Below the pieces are notes generated by a model that did not search any database, was not told the origin of the DNA, and was given only the letters and a program-made list of their open reading frames with translations. Made by a program: the position numbers and the translations under genes. Below, piece by piece: positions 16,542 to 24,373 of a stretch of 64,000 nucleotides of DNA (position 1 is its first letter; each line of letters begins with the position of its first letter). The DNA is taken from contig NZ_AP023175.1 of the NCBI RefSeq assembly GCF_013426895.1, positions 806,001 to 870,000 on the forward strand, given 5' to 3'. This DNA is from Paraburkholderia largidicola (GTDB lineage: Bacteria; Pseudomonadota; Gammaproteobacteria; Burkholderiales; Burkholderiaceae).

Positions 16542-17555
16542 TCAGTGTGCACGGCTGTAGTGGTCGAAGAGCTGAAGCGTCAGACACGCGTAGAGCGTCA
16601 CAGCGAGAAAGAGCCCCATGCGTACGGCGAATGCGCTGTAGACGTCCTTGCCTGCCACGCTATCCTGCACCGACTGGCCGAGCAGGATGATCATCGTGAC
16701 GAGGCTGTTCAGCCAGAATCCCGGCGAGTAACGCGTCGGGCTGATGCGATACAGTTTGCGTCCCACCAGCAGACCGAACAGCAGCATCCAAAGAAAGAAC
16801 ATCCACAGGTCCACGAAGAGCCTGAGTGCGAACCAGAACGCGACCGCGAGCAGGCCGCCTAGCAGCGTGGAGCCGATGAGATCGCGCGCCGCACTGCGGG
16901 CCGACGTGGTGCAACTCTGTCGGCCGAGGCTGACGGACTTCATGATGATCGGCATGTAGCTCGCCGGGTCGGTCATCGCGAGCAGGTAGACCGGCATCAC
17001 TACGAGCGCGGCGCGCAGCGCAACGCGTACGGCCAGGCCGTTCGGCATGACGGGCGCCGCACGCTGGGGCTGCGCACTCAAGGGCTCAGGAAGCAGCCGG
17101 TGGACCAAAGCCGATACCACCACGGCAAGCATGAGCCCCTTCACCAGTGCGCCAACGACCGTCGCGGCCAACTGGAAGTCGGCGGTACCCGCTGCGGAGA
17201 TCATCGTCAGTCCCGCCACCAGAAAGGTGGCGACCAGATTGTTCCCGCCGCGCAATCCGTAGCGAAAGGCCAGAAACAGCATGAGACCCGTGATCATCAC
17301 GCCAGCGAACGCGTAATGACGAAGCAGCGGAACGAGTAGCAAGCCACTGCCCGTGGTCAATGCGACGACCAGTGCGAACGAGATGCCTGCCCTGAACGAC
17401 AGTGGCCGGTTTTGCGTCGCGAGCAGAAAGACGGCGAACACCGGCCCGACCACGGGAATCGGCAGGTCCAGCCCGAAACTGACCGCGAGGCAGAGTGCCG
17501 TCCCTGTGGCAACGCGCAGCGTGCGGCGACCGAGGATCTGGAGGGTGATTGCCAT
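16542..17555 (-). CDS. FUSC/DUF2955-family inner-membrane protein of an efflux system
   Basis: 337 residues with two blocks of about five helices, separated by a short loop (about residues 155-175). The layout and segments VVGPVFAVFLLATQNRPLS and MPIIMKSVSLGRQSCTTSARSA fit DUF2955/FUSC proteins, which act with HlyD-type adaptors (AaeAB-like) to export aromatic acids or similar compounds. It begins 6 bases after the stop of the HlyD-type gene, so it is the last gene of the AI-2E/NodT/HlyD/FUSC operon. Substrate unknown. Confidence 0.85.
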   Translation of the reverse strand: MAITLQILGRRTLRVATGTALCLAVSFGLDLPIPVVGPVFAVFLLATQNRPLSFRAGISFALVVALTTGSGLLLVPLLRHYAFAGVMITGLMLFLAFRYGLRGGNNLVATFLVAGLTMISAAGTADFQLAATVVGALVKGLMLAVVVSALVHRLLPEPLSAQPQRAAPVMPNGLAVRVALRAALVVMPVYLLAMTDPASYMPIIMKSVSLGRQSCTTSARSAARDLIGSTLLGGLLAVAFWFALRLFVDLWMFFLWMLLFGLLVGRKLYRISPTRYSPGFWLNSLVTMIILLGQSVQDSVAGKDVYSAFAVRMGLFLAVTLYACLTLQLFDHYSRAH

Positions 17556-17560
17556 CGACG

Positions 17561-18682
17561 TCAGTAGAGGTAGGAGACCCAGCTCATCACGCGCAGAAAC
17601 ACGCGACCCAGCGGATTGAGCGGATTGCCCTGACTTGGAAACGCCATCACCTCGGCCTGTCCGCCGACGCGGATGTCGTGCAGACGCGCGCGCTCATTCG
17701 GGTCGAACTCGACGATGACCGGAAAGCGCTGGGCGGGACGCAACCAGTCGCGGCTGTTCTGCACGGTAGGCAGACCGCCGGGTGGCGTGCTCTGCCCCGC
17801 GCTCACGCCATAACCGATACTGCGGACGCGCCCTTCGAAGACTTCGCCCGGCAGTGCGTCCAGTGCAATAGCCACGGGCGTGTCGGGCCGGAGGTGGCCC
17901 AGGTTGTTCTCGGTCATATCGGCGCTGATCCACACGGTGCCGATTGCGATCAGTGTCATCACCGGATTGCCTGCCGCCGCGAACTGACCGACCTCGGCGC
18001 GAAGATCCGTGATGACGCCACCTGTGCGGGCCGTAATACGCGCGTTGGCCAGATCGAGTTCGGCCTTCTGGACAGCAGCCGCCGCGCTGCGCAATTGCGC
18101 GTTCTCCGCGTCGTGACCGCCCTGCTGCTCACGCGCACGCTCCACTTCGGCACGCGCTGCGGCAACCTGGCTTTCGGCCTGCTCGTGCGTCGCGCGGGCC
18201 ACCTCGAGACGTCGAAGCGAGACCGTGCCTTCGTCTTCGCGGTACAGCCGTTCCAGGCGCTCGCTGTCCTGGCGCGCCTTGACCTCGTTTGCGATCGCCG
18301 CTCGCAGCGACGCGAGCGCCGAATCGATGCCGGCCGTGCTGGCGCCGACCTGTCGGCGCGTGGACTCGAGGTCGGCCCGTGCGCGATCGGCGGAAATACG
18401 GTATTGCTCGCTGTCGATTTCGAACAGCACGTCACCCGCGTTGACCTCCTGGTTGTTGTGCACGAGGACGCGCGTCACCCGTCCCGATACTTCCGCGGCG
18501 ACGGGGACGACATAGGCCTGCACACGCGCCTGTTGCGTGTAGGGCGTGAAGCGATCGGCGAGCAAATACCAGATCAGGCTCACGACGATCAGGCCGACGA
18601 CCCACTTCACCGCCCTCCCCGACGGATCGGCGTCGGGAGACGGTGCCGGTGCGGCTTTGGAGGACTCGGGCGTGTCGCTCAT
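17561..18682 (-). CDS. HlyD/EmrA-family membrane fusion protein
   Basis: 373 residues: an N-terminal cytoplasmic Pro/Ser-rich stretch, one transmembrane helix (VVGLIVVSLIWYLL, about 30-45), the first half of a lipoyl domain (VSGRVTRVLVHNNQEVNAGDVLFEID), a long coiled-coil hairpin (about 90-210), the second lipoyl half (ARTGGVITDLRAEVGQFAAAG) and a beta-barrel domain. It is the periplasmic adaptor that links the FUSC-type pump to the NodT outer-membrane channel. Its ATG overlaps the NodT stop as ATGA (18679-18682), so translation is coupled. Confidence 0.93.
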   Translation of the reverse strand: MSDTPESSKAAPAPSPDADPSGRAVKWVVGLIVVSLIWYLLADRFTPYTQQARVQAYVVPVAAEVSGRVTRVLVHNNQEVNAGDVLFEIDSEQYRISADRARADLESTRRQVGASTAGIDSALASLRAAIANEVKARQDSERLERLYREDEGTVSLRRLEVARATHEQAESQVAAARAEVERAREQQGGHDAENAQLRSAAAAVQKAELDLANARITARTGGVITDLRAEVGQFAAAGNPVMTLIAIGTVWISADMTENNLGHLRPDTPVAIALDALPGEVFEGRVRSIGYGVSAGQSTPPGGLPTVQNSRDWLRPAQRFPVIVEFDPNERARLHDIRVGGQAEVMAFPSQGNPLNPLGRVFLRVMSWVSYLY

Positions 18683-20244
18683 TGGGACGGACCTGAGGAC
18701 GGACCTGAGGACGGACCTGAGGACGGAACGGCGGCAGCGGGCGGCGTGCCCGGCTCGTTCAGCAGATCGCCCCAGTTGGTGCGCTCCTGCATCTGCGCGC
18801 GGGTCGCCGCGTCGACGGTCGGCTGCTCCGTGTACCAGCCCCCGCCGAGCGCCTTGTACAACGCGATCAGACTGCCCACGGCATTGCTGCGGTTGACGAT
18901 ATACGCGTCCTGCTGTGCGAACAGCGCGCGCTGCGCATCGAGCACGCGCTGAAAGTCCGAATACCCTTCGCGATAGATCGTATTGGCGAGCGTGAGCGAG
19001 CGCCGCGCGGCCCCTTGAGCGTCGTTCAGAATGGTGTCCCGCTGCAATGCGGAGATCAGCGCGGTCGCGGCATCATCCGCTTCACGCGCGGCTTCGCGCA
19101 CGGTGTTCTGATAGGCGACCGTCAACTGTTGCAGCCGGACGTCCTGCACGCGCACGTTGTTGATGATCCGGCCATGATCGAACACGTTCCACGTGACGCT
19201 CGGGCCGGCTACCACGGCCAGCGTATTCGGTGAGCCGGTGAGCGAACTCGCGCTCCAGACGAGCGAGCCCACCAGCGACACGGATGGGTACAGATCGGCT
19301 TTCGCCACACCGATCTGCGCCGACTGTGCGGCCATCTGATACTCGGCAGCACGAACGTCGGGGCGGCGCAATAGCAGATCGGCGGGCACGTCCTGCAGCA
19401 CGGCATGGTCGACGAGCGGGATCACGCCTTCCTTGCCGGGCTGCACGTCGAGTTCCGGCAGCGGCCCGGGCGGTCGCCCCGTCAGTACGGACAGCGCATG
19501 ACGCGCGAGAATGCTCTGGCTCTCGAGTTCGGGGATGCTGCTCAGCGTGCCCAGATACTGCGTTTTGGCCTGCTGGAAGTCGAGCTCATCCGTCTCGCCG
19601 CTCTTGAAGAGCTTTTGCGCGATGTCGTAACTGCGCTTCTGCAAGCGGGCGTTGTCCCGCGCGATGCGCAGACGCGCCTCGGCCGTGCGCAGCGTGAAAT
19701 AGGTATCGGCAACCTGCGCATGCAACAGGACCAACGCGGCATCGCGGTTGGCTTGCGCGGCAAAGAACGCGGCGTCGGCCGACTCGATTGCGCGGCTGAA
19801 ACGCCCCCAGAAGTCGAGTTCCCAGCCGATGCTGAAGCCCGTGCCGTATTGCCAGTAGGCACCCGAGCGCGGGTTGAAGCCATCCGAGTTCTTGCGCGCC
19901 GCGTAAAGCACGTCGGCGTTGACCTGCTGCACCTGGGGATAGCGTCCCGCCAGCGCGATACCGAGCTGCGCGCGGGCCTCGATCACGCGCAGGCCGGCAA
20001 TCTTCAGATCGCCGTTGTTTGCATCGGCTTGCGCGATCAGATGCTCGAGGTTCTCGTCGCCGAAAATCTGCCACCACTGACGCGCATCGGGTTGCGCTGC
20101 CTGCTGCGTGACCTGCCCGATCGATGCGCTGCTCCAGTGCTCGCTCCACGCCTCATGCTGCGGATGAAAGTCCGGGCCCACGCGCATGCACCCGTTCAGG
20201 AGGCCCGAGAGGCTCCCGATCAGCAACACGGTGCGAAGCGGCAT
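18679..20244 (-). CDS. NodT-family outer-membrane efflux lipoprotein
   Basis: 521 residues from the ATG at 20244, chosen because it gives a textbook lipoprotein signal MPLRTVLLIGSLSGLLNGC; in-frame GTG 20277 and ATG 20265 are alternatives. The mature part has two OEP (TolC-like) repeats, with GWELDFWGRFSRAIESADAAF and LLLRRPDVRAAEYQMAAQSAQIGVAKADLYPS being strong family motifs. It forms the outer-membrane duct of a tripartite pump. The C-terminus ends in a Ser-Gly-Pro repeat encoded by a 12-nt tandem repeat (18685-18727) just before the overlapping start of the HlyD gene. Confidence 0.94.
   Translation of the reverse strand: MPLRTVLLIGSLSGLLNGCMRVGPDFHPQHEAWSEHWSSASIGQVTQQAAQPDARQWWQIFGDENLEHLIAQADANNGDLKIAGLRVIEARAQLGIALAGRYPQVQQVNADVLYAARKNSDGFNPRSGAYWQYGTGFSIGWELDFWGRFSRAIESADAAFFAAQANRDAALVLLHAQVADTYFTLRTAEARLRIARDNARLQKRSYDIAQKLFKSGETDELDFQQAKTQYLGTLSSIPELESQSILARHALSVLTGRPPGPLPELDVQPGKEGVIPLVDHAVLQDVPADLLLRRPDVRAAEYQMAAQSAQIGVAKADLYPSVSLVGSLVWSASSLTGSPNTLAVVAGPSVTWNVFDHGRIINNVRVQDVRLQQLTVAYQNTVREAAREADDAATALISALQRDTILNDAQGAARRSLTLANTIYREGYSDFQRVLDAQRALFAQQDAYIVNRSNAVGSLIALYKALGGGWYTEQPTVDAATRAQMQERTNWGDLLNEPGTPPAAAVPSSGPSSGPSSGPSQ
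18685..18727. repeat. 12-nt tandem repeat, about 3.6 copies
   Basis: The plus-strand unit GGACGGACCTGA is repeated exactly at 18685, 18697 and 18709, with a partial fourth copy at 18721. It encodes the SGPS repeats at the NodT C-terminus. The unit is a multiple of three, so copy-number change alters tail length without a frameshift. Confidence 0.85.
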
Positions 20245-20295
20245 CGCCGCCCCGCATGGGAGCATTGAAGGCGACACAGCGCGGTCTCTGGAGAC

Positions 20296-21399
20296 TCAGG
20301 GTTGTTCGGGTGTCTGGCACTGCGCGGATGCCGGCTGGTCTTTCACCCATCGCCAGAACAGCTGGTAACCCACCGCGAGCATGACGGGACCAATGAACAG
20401 CCCGATCACGCCGCCCGTCACCATGCCCCCGATCGCACCGATCAGCACCACGGGCATCGGCACCGCGACGCCACGGCCCAGCAACAGCGGTTTGAGCACG
20501 TTATCGGCCAGACCGGCAACGAAAACGTAGACGGAGAATGCCACCGTCGCCGTGCTCACCCCCTGCGTCACAATCACGAAAATGATGACGGGTACTGTAA
20601 TCAGCGTTGCGGGTAACTGCATGATGCCGATCAGCAGCACGGCAAGCGCGAGCAGGCCCGCGCCGGGAATACCCATGACGATGAACGCGATGCCGATGAG
20701 CAGCATCTGGATAAACGCAATACCGACCACGCCCTGCGCCACGGCCCGAATGGTGGACGTGCATAAATCGGCAATCTGCTGGCCGTTTTCGGGACCCGAG
20801 ATGCGCGAGGCAATCTGCACTGAACTCTGGTAGCCCTTCTCTCCATGCGCCATGAAAATGCCCGCGACGATCAGCGCAATGAAAAAGACCAGCAGTCCCG
20901 CACCCAGACCCGTGACCGTGCCGAGAATTGCGAGCCCGGCTTCCTTGAGTTGCGGTGCGAACTTCTGCGCGAGTCCAGTGAGATCGGTCGAAGCCTGCGT
21001 CCAGAAGCCATAAACCCGCTCGCCTATTAGCGGCCACGCGGCGACGGATTGATCAGGTGGCGGAATCTGGAAGCTGCCGCTCCTGAAAACGGCCATCGCC
21101 CGCTCGATCGAATTGGCCACCGCGACGCCCAGCAAGTAGGTCGGCACGAGAATTATCACGAATGCGCAGAGGATGATCACCGTGGCGATCAGGCCATCCT
21201 TGCCGGCGAGCGAACGCCGAAGCCTGACCTGCAGCGGATACAGCGTGATGGCAAGGATCAATGCCCAAACCATGAGGTTGAGGAACGGGACAAAGATCCG
21301 GAAACAGAAGATGGCCAGAACGGCGACGAGTCCGGCGCGGATCAGTACATCGAGCAATTGCCGGGACAGCACCCGTTGGGTATCCGGTGTGAGCAGCAT
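20296..21399 (-). CDS. AI-2E family transporter (PerM/YdiK/TqsA-like)
   Basis: 367 residues, about eight helices. Two early helices (VLAIFCFRIFVPFLNLMVWALILAI) are followed by a periplasmic-type loop, then a C-terminal helical block with PGAGLLALAVLLIGIMQLP and LLGRGVAVPMPVVLIGAIGG, which are characteristic of the family. Members include exporters of autoinducer-2 and Na+/H+ antiporters, so the family name should not be read as proven function. The ATG has GGAGG six bases upstream. It is the first gene of the efflux operon; the NodT gene follows closely. Confidence 0.9.
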   Translation of the reverse strand: MLLTPDTQRVLSRQLLDVLIRAGLVAVLAIFCFRIFVPFLNLMVWALILAITLYPLQVRLRRSLAGKDGLIATVIILCAFVIILVPTYLLGVAVANSIERAMAVFRSGSFQIPPPDQSVAAWPLIGERVYGFWTQASTDLTGLAQKFAPQLKEAGLAILGTVTGLGAGLLVFFIALIVAGIFMAHGEKGYQSSVQIASRISGPENGQQIADLCTSTIRAVAQGVVGIAFIQMLLIGIAFIVMGIPGAGLLALAVLLIGIMQLPATLITVPVIIFVIVTQGVSTATVAFSVYVFVAGLADNVLKPLLLGRGVAVPMPVVLIGAIGGMVTGGVIGLFIGPVMLAVGYQLFWRWVKDQPASAQCQTPEQP

Positions 21400-21623
21400 G
21401 ACTATCCTCCCGGCAGGTCACCCTGATCATTTGCCGGCGACAAATCAGGGCGAGCCCAAATCGGCATCACCGGCATGGCAGGGAGAAACGCGCACTGATA
21501 TTGACGTAAATGCCACTGTTGAAGCTGGTATGCAGAGGCCTCGTATCTTGTCGCGAACGTGCGCCAGTTCCATTCACATTCGGCCGCGAACGCGTAACAC
21601 CTTGCGAATGCAAAGCACTTTCC

Positions 21624-21698
21624 CTGACTCATGCCGTGATGGGCGGCTTTAGTCGCAGCATCTTCCGATTTCTTGTGGTCGTAGATCTTTTTGCTAAC
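21624..21698 (-). pseudogene. Remnant of a small Lys-rich exported-protein gene
   Basis: A 25-residue stretch reads VSKKIYDHKKSEDAATKA followed by AHHGMSQ. It lines up with the C-terminal end of the intact small protein at 49044-49319 (KKVYDHKKAEAKKERD, ending RYGTSQ at its stop). Here the stop after the SQ is gone and the frame runs on into sequence that looks non-coding; no signal peptide precedes it. I infer a decayed paralogue; a chance match is possible given the short length. Confidence 0.45.
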
Positions 21699-21835
21699 CG
21701 CGCCCCCGCTTGAATTCAGAAACCGTTGGACTCGCGTCCAGATTCTCTTCAGGCCATATTCATGATTTGCATGACACACGCCCTATGACCCGCAGGTAGA
21801 GAATTTCAGCCTATACACGCCGAACAAAAGTTTGT

Positions 21836-21853
21836 ATTGGACTTTGGTCCAAT
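21836..21853 (-). promoter_or_regulatory. 18-bp palindrome, site 2 (upstream of AI-2E/efflux operon)
   Basis: ATTGGACT-TT-GGTCCAAT, one base different from site 1. On the minus strand a TATAGG hexamer (21815-21810) follows 20 bases later, giving a centre near -41.5 of a start at about 21803, the usual place for an activator that contacts RNA polymerase directly. It is also 231 bases upstream of the plus-strand small gene at 22085. Confidence 0.65.
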
Positions 21854-22084
21854 GACGGGTCGGGCGGCGGGAAAACTGTTCTGCCCGGGAAGAAGAAGCA
21901 TTGCATTTGTGGTTGTAGGTGCGTTACCGTGCAAGTCATCTTCTCGATCTGAATTGACACACGTGACACCGCGAACGCACGGTGACGACGAGACCGAGTG
22001 TCCATTGATCGCGGAAGCAAAGGCGACCATATCACGACAGGCGTGACATCGCGCCTGAGCCATCACGCCCAGGGAGACTGCATC

Positions 22085-22342
22085 ATGTTCTTACGGAATA
22101 GACGGTGCGCGGTGACTTTCGCCGCAATCTTGCTGGCAGTCTCTGCCGGGAATTCGATGGCAACCGAACAGGCTCAGCAACGTCGCGCTGGACGTGATGT
22201 TCGACAGGAAACACGCCAGGGCTCCCGCCACACAAAACGGGATTGCCGGGCTGCCAACCAGCAATCCAACTCGCAATGCAGGCAGGATAAACGTGAAACC
22301 AAGCAACACGGCCGGCAGACAGCTCGCGACATCAAGTATTGA
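22085..22342 (+). CDS. Small, very basic exported protein, 85 aa
   Basis: The ATG at 22085 has GGGAG eight bases upstream. A signal peptide (FAAILLAVSAGNSMA) is followed by a 55-residue tail dominated by Arg, Gln, Lys and Asp with two cysteines (KRDCRAANQQ and NSQCRQDKRETKQ) and a repeating DxRQxTRQ-like pattern. It should be periplasmic or secreted. I recognise the general pattern as a hypothetical protein of Burkholderia-type genomes but know no function. Confidence 0.75.
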   Translation: MFLRNRRCAVTFAAILLAVSAGNSMATEQAQQRRAGRDVRQETRQGSRHTKRDCRAANQQSNSQCRQDKRETKQHGRQTARDIKY

Positions 22343-22396
22343 ATGTGATTGACTTTGCGACAATTCACCGACATTAGCGCCTAGTCATTTATCGCG

Positions 22397-22765
22397 TTAC
22401 AGGAATGGCAGCGATCCTAGCCGGATCAACATTTGATAAGGCCGTTCCGGGCCCACCGCATGAGCTGCGTTCACGTGCGTGATCTTTGGAGAATCAGCTT
22501 CCGACTGCGAAGTGACAGCCGAAACGCTGCCGGGCTCGAGAATGCTCGACGATTGGTAAAGACAGATCCACTCTTGCACGCCTGGATTCGACATGTCAGT
22601 TTCGAGCATCCAGTTCACCCCGCACTGCAGACAACGATATCTGCACACTTCGAGCGGGCTGCGACGTAGCGGACGCAGCCTTGTCGAACAGCGTGCTTTC
22701 TCCAATTGCGGATGGGGAACAGGAGTAGCGCTCTGTAGCATTCCGTCGCATGCGTCGCAAAACAT
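22397..22765 (-). CDS. Small zinc-ribbon-like protein, 122 aa
   Basis: Two CxxC knuckles, FCDACDG (near residue 3) and RCLQCGVNW (near residue 45), are spaced as in a zinc ribbon. The remainder is not recognisable. The start at 22765 lacks a clear ribosome site, so exact extent and coding status are uncertain. It converges with the small basic protein gene. Confidence 0.5.
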   Translation of the reverse strand: MFCDACDGMLQSATPVPHPQLEKARCSTRLRPLRRSPLEVCRYRCLQCGVNWMLETDMSNPGVQEWICLYQSSSILEPGSVSAVTSQSEADSPKITHVNAAHAVGPERPYQMLIRLGSLPFL

Positions 22766-23028
22766 GGCAGTCAGGATCGCAGAAGAGTGTGGAACACACT
22801 ATAGCACTGGGTATCGCGAGATCGAGTGAAGGATGGACCCATGCTGACCGCTCGCTGCATTTCAGATGGCAGGCGTACAGTTGGAGACGTCGGCGCATTG
22901 CATTGCAATGCGCCGGATCCTGGTCGGTTCACCCATGACGATTCGCCTGACCCGTCAGACGTGTCCCCTGCTCCTATCTCACGGAGTTCGACAATCAATT
23001 AATTAAATACGGGCTCCGCACGTGGTGC

Positions 23029-23859
23029 TCATGGGGTACGACGCGCTCTTTCTCGCGATAGCAACTCCTGCTTCAACATGAGTGCCTCGCTATTGTCGTG
23101 CTGCAACGACAGCGCCCAAAAAACGCCCGAGCGTGCCATATGCAGGTCGTTTTTCTCGAGACCGGCGTGTGCCCGCGCAAGTGCCAGAGCCATCAGCCTC
23201 TGATTCTTGTCGCCCTCTCTCGGCGAGGACACCGATTGAGATGGCTGAGGTGTCGCAGTGGACGGCGGGGGCGGTGCGGACACGGCCTCCGACGCAGGCG
23301 TGGGTCCCGCTGTCACCGTCGGGCTTTGCGCCCCCGCTGGATTTTGCGCCGGGCCGGGCGCGATTGTCGGCGCGTTAGCGGCCGGCGCCTGTCTGGCCTG
23401 ACCCGTGCCATTTGGCGTGACGCTACCTTGCACCGTGTTCGACGCCGCTGCCTGTTCCCCATCAGAGGAATCATCATGCCGGTGCAACAACACCACTGCT
23501 CCGCAGAGCACGACTAATGCCGCCAGCGCGGCGGCTCCAACTTTCACACGCCAGTTTCGGGAACCGCCACGCAATAGCGAAGGCGAACGCGTGTCGCCAT
23601 AGGGGTCAGCCCCGGCCAGGCGTGTCGGCCGAACCGGCTGGCTGCGACCCTCGGGCGCAACCTTGGGCCGTGCCGCAGTTGCACTCGCCGTTCTGGATGC
23701 CGTTGGAGCATCGGGCTTCTTCACCGAGGCGCTTTCGCTGGACGCGAGCTTCGCAGGCGCTCCGCAATGTGGACAAAAATTAACTGGCTCGAATAACTTA
23801 CCGCCGCAACGCGCACACGTGGTCAAAAAAACCGGGCGACGAGCGGCTTGCGCGTCCAT
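23029..23859 (-). CDS. Zinc-ribbon membrane protein with Pro/Ala-rich periplasmic linker
   Basis: 276 residues from the ATG at 23859, preceded by GGGGGA about 11 bases upstream; an upstream in-frame start at 24030 would add 57 residues without homology to anything I know. The N-terminus has a four-cysteine zinc ribbon, C15-ARC18 and C29-PHC32, followed by a disordered basic segment, one transmembrane helix (AAALAALVVLCGAVVLL, about 115-132), a long Ala/Pro/Ser/Thr linker and a helical C-terminal region (DKNQRLMALALARAHAGLEK) resembling a single TPR-like pair. Function unknown; zinc ribbon plus helix is a common layout for envelope scaffold proteins. Confidence 0.75.
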   Translation of the reverse strand: MDAQAARRPVFLTTCARCGGKLFEPVNFCPHCGAPAKLASSESASVKKPDAPTASRTASATAARPKVAPEGRSQPVRPTRLAGADPYGDTRSPSLLRGGSRNWRVKVGAAALAALVVLCGAVVLLHRHDDSSDGEQAAASNTVQGSVTPNGTGQARQAPAANAPTIAPGPAQNPAGAQSPTVTAGPTPASEAVSAPPPPSTATPQPSQSVSSPREGDKNQRLMALALARAHAGLEKNDLHMARSGVFWALSLQHDNSEALMLKQELLSRERARRTP

Positions 23860-24373
23860 CGTCAAAATGTTCCCCCGTAAAAATGTAGCTGCGCCATTCG
23901 ATGCGAACGATAACGCTGTCGCATATAGATAAGACGAATCGGAATGGCGCGGGGCAGATTGGCCAATATCCGTCAGCGGCGCGCCAGCGTCAACCCGCCA
24001 TGCCGAATTACGCAAGCGTGCATCGGTCATAGTTTAGGCACCTGCCGCAAATCGAAGTCTGGTCCGTTTGTGGGGTCAAGGTGCTTTTCTGCGGGCGCCA
24101 CCGTGCGCCGCGGTCGCGTTTGTCATTTCCGATCACGCGTGGACGACTCAAAACGACGATAGATCGCGCCTCCTCGAAGCCCAGTGGCTTGCTCCGATTT
24201 CTCACGTCAGATAAACGCTTGATCGTGTCGCCGTCGAAGCGTCGTCGTGTTTCGACACGGCATATGATTAGGAATCCGTTTTAATGGTCATGACATGCCG
24301 ACGGCGGCCTTGGCACCAACACCAAAAAGCCGATCACCCTCTTCGGTAAGCAATGAGCACGCGACGATCAAAA
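23860..24373. other. 514-bp intergenic, no gene seen
   Basis: Small open frames here have no ribosome sites and unconvincing composition. It should contain the promoter of the zinc-ribbon gene and the 3' end of the MOSC-reductase transcript. I see no strong repeat or terminator. Confidence 0.4.

Larger units (their letters stand above)
21400..22084. other. 685-bp regulatory region upstream of the AI-2E/efflux operon
   Basis: Apart from the remnant at 21624-21698 there is no convincing gene; the 125-codon frame at 21402-21779 has Trp/Cys/Gln-rich, non-coding-like composition in its second half. The region contains the 18-bp palindrome (21836-21853), a -10-like TATAGG (21815-21810, minus) and a second, weaker palindrome TTGGAC-TCGC-GTCCAG (21726-21741). 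A predicted start near 21803 would leave a leader of about 400 bases before the AI-2E gene. Confidence 0.6.

Noticed and set aside
18685..18727. Phase-variable repeat
   Set aside because: The 12-nt unit is a multiple of three, so copy change would not switch the gene on or off; only tail length would vary.
21402..21779. 125-codon open frame directly upstream of the AI-2E gene
   Set aside because: Start lacks a usable ribosome site and the second half is Trp/Cys/Gln-rich, unlike real proteins here; only the short KKIYDHKK stretch looks meaningful, so I report that as a remnant.
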